Shown here piece after piece: positions 6,368 to 7,468 of a stretch of 7,468 bases of DNA. The stretch is taken from the NCBI GenBank assembly GCA_027858275.1, contig JAQIDA010000093.1:1-7468 (forward strand). The letters are read 5' to 3'. Made by a program: the position numbers and the translations under genes. Source of the stretch: Candidatus Kapaibacterium sp. (GTDB taxonomy: Bacteria; Bacteroidota; Ignavibacteria; Kapaibacteriales; UBA2268). The stretch's first letter is position 1; each line of letters begins with the position of its first letter. The notes below the pieces were generated by a model. That model ran no database searches and had not been told where the DNA came from. It saw nothing but the letters and a program-made list of their open reading frames with translations.

Positions 6368-7201
6368 CTATAATCTTTTGATGACTTCTCTGATCAGCGT
6401 TGTCAGAGCCGGTTCTGCCTTAGCGGCAGTTTTCAAAATATTTTCAAGCAAAGCCGGTTTCAAAGCATCGGGATAGCATTCATCCGTCATCACGGACAGA
6501 CCCAAAACATCAATCCCCATGTGTTTAGCCGCGATTGTTTCCGAAACAGTACTCATCCCGACCACATCAGCGCCGATATTCCTCAAAAACCGGTATTCCG
6601 CGCGAGTTTCCAACATCGGTCCGGGCATTGCGACATATACACCTTTGAATACTTGAATTTCCTGCTCCAGAGCGATTTTCTCCGTCAGAGCTATCAGCTT
6701 TTGGGAATAAGGCTCGCTCATATCCGGGAAACGTGTCCCGAGCTTATCGCTGTTCGGACCAATCAGCGGATTGCCGGGCAGCATATTGATATAATCATCA
6801 ATCAACATCACATGCCCCTTTTTGAAATTCGGGTTCATCACACCGCAGGCGTTAGAAATTATCAAAGTTGAGATGCCGAGGAACTTCATTACTCGAACCG
6901 GAAAAACTATTTCCTGAAATGAGTAGCCCTCATAATAATGTACACGACCTTGCATCGCGACAACAGTCTTGTGACCCATCTTCCCGATCAGCAATTTCCC
7001 TTTTTGAAACTCAAGAGTAGAAAGCGGGAAATGCGGGATGTCCTCATAGTCGATAGTATATTCAACATCGATATGATCTGCCAAACTGTGCAAGCCGGTG
7101 CCGAGAATAATCCCGATATCCGGCTTCAAATCGCATATTTCCCGTATATAAGAAACAGCCTCGTTTATATTTTCTTCAAGTTCTTTAGTGTTCGCAATCA
7201 T
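6368..7201 (-). CDS. Purine nucleoside phosphorylase, trimeric (PNP/MTAP) family
   Basis: Cytosolic purine salvage enzyme that splits purine nucleosides with phosphate to the free base and ribose 1-phosphate. From the ATG at 7201 it has 277 residues, the usual length for the trimeric family. Motifs are the phosphate loop LGTGLHS (33-39), MQGRVHYYEGY (83-93, equivalent to human Arg84 and His86), NACGVMNPNF (117-126), GPMLETRAEYRF (194-205, with E198 matching human Glu201), and GMSTVSE (215-221). The base-recognition segment reads SVMTDECYPD (236-245). Asp240 and Glu241 stand where human PNP has Asn243 and Lys244, so strict inosine/guanosine preference should not be assumed. E198 is kept, unlike in MTA phosphorylases, so PNP is the better name. 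A TTG at 7213 would add four residues, but the ATG with GAGAG (7211-7207) five bases upstream is preferred. It is the first gene of a likely three-gene operon, 47 bases before the lipoprotein gene. Confidence 0.93.
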   Translation of the reverse strand: MIANTKELEENINEAVSYIREICDLKPDIGIILGTGLHSLADHIDVEYTIDYEDIPHFPLSTLEFQKGKLLIGKMGHKTVVAMQGRVHYYEGYSFQEIVFPVRVMKFLGISTLIISNACGVMNPNFKKGHVMLIDDYINMLPGNPLIGPNSDKLGTRFPDMSEPYSQKLIALTEKIALEQEIQVFKGVYVAMPGPMLETRAEYRFLRNIGADVVGMSTVSETIAAKHMGIDVLGLSVMTDECYPDALKPALLENILKTAAKAEPALTTLIREVIKRL

Positions 7202-7258
7202 AAGGTCTCTCAAAATACCCGATTATTCAATAACCTTCAATATAAGCATTCCGTTTAT

Positions 7259-7264
7259 ATTATA
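7259..7264 (-). promoter_or_regulatory. Candidate -10 element for the phosphorylase-lipoprotein-phosphatase operon
   Basis: On the minus strand a perfect TATAAT (7264-7259) sits in a very AT-rich stretch preceded by a run of A residues (about 7277-7271), 58 bases before the phosphorylase start. The nearest -35-like word, TTCGTA (7289-7284), is poor and 19 bases away. An operon promoter is expected here, because the upstream comF-like gene ends 181 bases before the phosphorylase start. The exact call is weak. Confidence 0.3.
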
Positions 7265-7382
7265 AATATATTTTTTTCAGGCTTACGAATAGGATATTCT
7301 TAAATATTACAAAATTATTGTGGCTTTGACTGAGACCGGGCGGATTATGCGGGGTATTGATTTGGTTGGTGTTGTGTGATCC

Positions 7383-7468
7383 TCACCTCGCCGAAGCCAC
7401 AGCCGCCACATGAATCTCCCTCACACCTGCTTCCAGCAAACATAAAGCGCAGCGATTCATTGTCGAAC
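7383..7468 (-). CDS. ComF-family phosphoribosyltransferase, C-terminal fragment (cut by window edge)
   Basis: Only the last 27 residues and the TGA stop (7385-7383) are in the window. They read STMNRCALCLLEAG, then VREIHVAAVASAR. This matches the end of ComF/GntX proteins: the PRPP-binding loop ending in (T)T-G-S-T, an amphipathic helix (N-x-C-A-x-x-L-x-x-A-G), then a final strand of V-x-V-x-x-x-A-R type. The split codon at the edge ends in GT, consistent with the expected Gly before Ser-Thr. ComF proteins are cytoplasmic and needed for DNA uptake in naturally competent bacteria, although many non-competent bacteria also carry one. The short length makes this a motif-level call. The gene lies on the same strand as the phosphorylase but 181 bases upstream, probably as a separate unit. 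Confidence 0.7.
   Translation of the reverse strand, partial: STMNRCALCLLEAGVREIHVAAVASAR

Overview
This window looks like an ordinary chromosomal stretch from a Gram-negative bacterium, most likely of the Bacteroidota/Chlorobi/Ignavibacteria (FCB) side of the tree. That placement is an inference. It rests on a lipoprotein signal ending in L-S-S-C, a purine nucleoside phosphorylase with a T-D-E-C-Y-P-D motif that I associate from memory with that group, modest GC content by eye, and dispersed intergenic repeats of a kind I recall from such genomes. Most genes have a recognisable purine-rich ribosome binding site, and these were used to choose starts.

Layout. Positions 1-129 hold a fragment of a GC-rich palindromic repeat and a probable weak terminator for the first gene. 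At 130-879 (minus) is a classical short-chain dehydrogenase. The divergent gap 880-1271 holds candidate promoters for both flanking genes and a nested palindromic repeat whose core is a perfect 23-bp inverted repeat. At 1272-2756 (plus) is a DASS/SLC13-type sodium:anion symporter, followed at 2860-3540 (plus) by thiamine pyrophosphokinase. The next gene converges on it with 8 bases between the two stop codons.

From the right, three genes on the minus strand form a probable operon, read from 7201 down to 3549: purine nucleoside phosphorylase, a beta-propeller-like lipoprotein, and a GAF-GAF-SpoIIE (PP2C-type) phosphatase, with gaps of 47 and 24 bases. At the right edge, 7383-7468 (minus) is the C-terminal end of a ComF-family phosphoribosyltransferase cut by the window.

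How they work together. Thiamine pyrophosphokinase makes the cofactor ThDP, the phosphorylase salvages purines, and the symporter probably imports dicarboxylate or sulfate. The phosphatase is an output module of stress or sigma-factor partner-switching circuits, but no STAS antagonist or anti-sigma kinase lies in view. I see no defence island, CRISPR array, prophage or complete insertion sequence, and I do not claim a new system. The most notable points are the composite palindromic repeat at 950-1202, the Asn-to-Asp change in the base-specificity site of the phosphorylase, and the unexplained operon of phosphorylase, lipoprotein and phosphatase.
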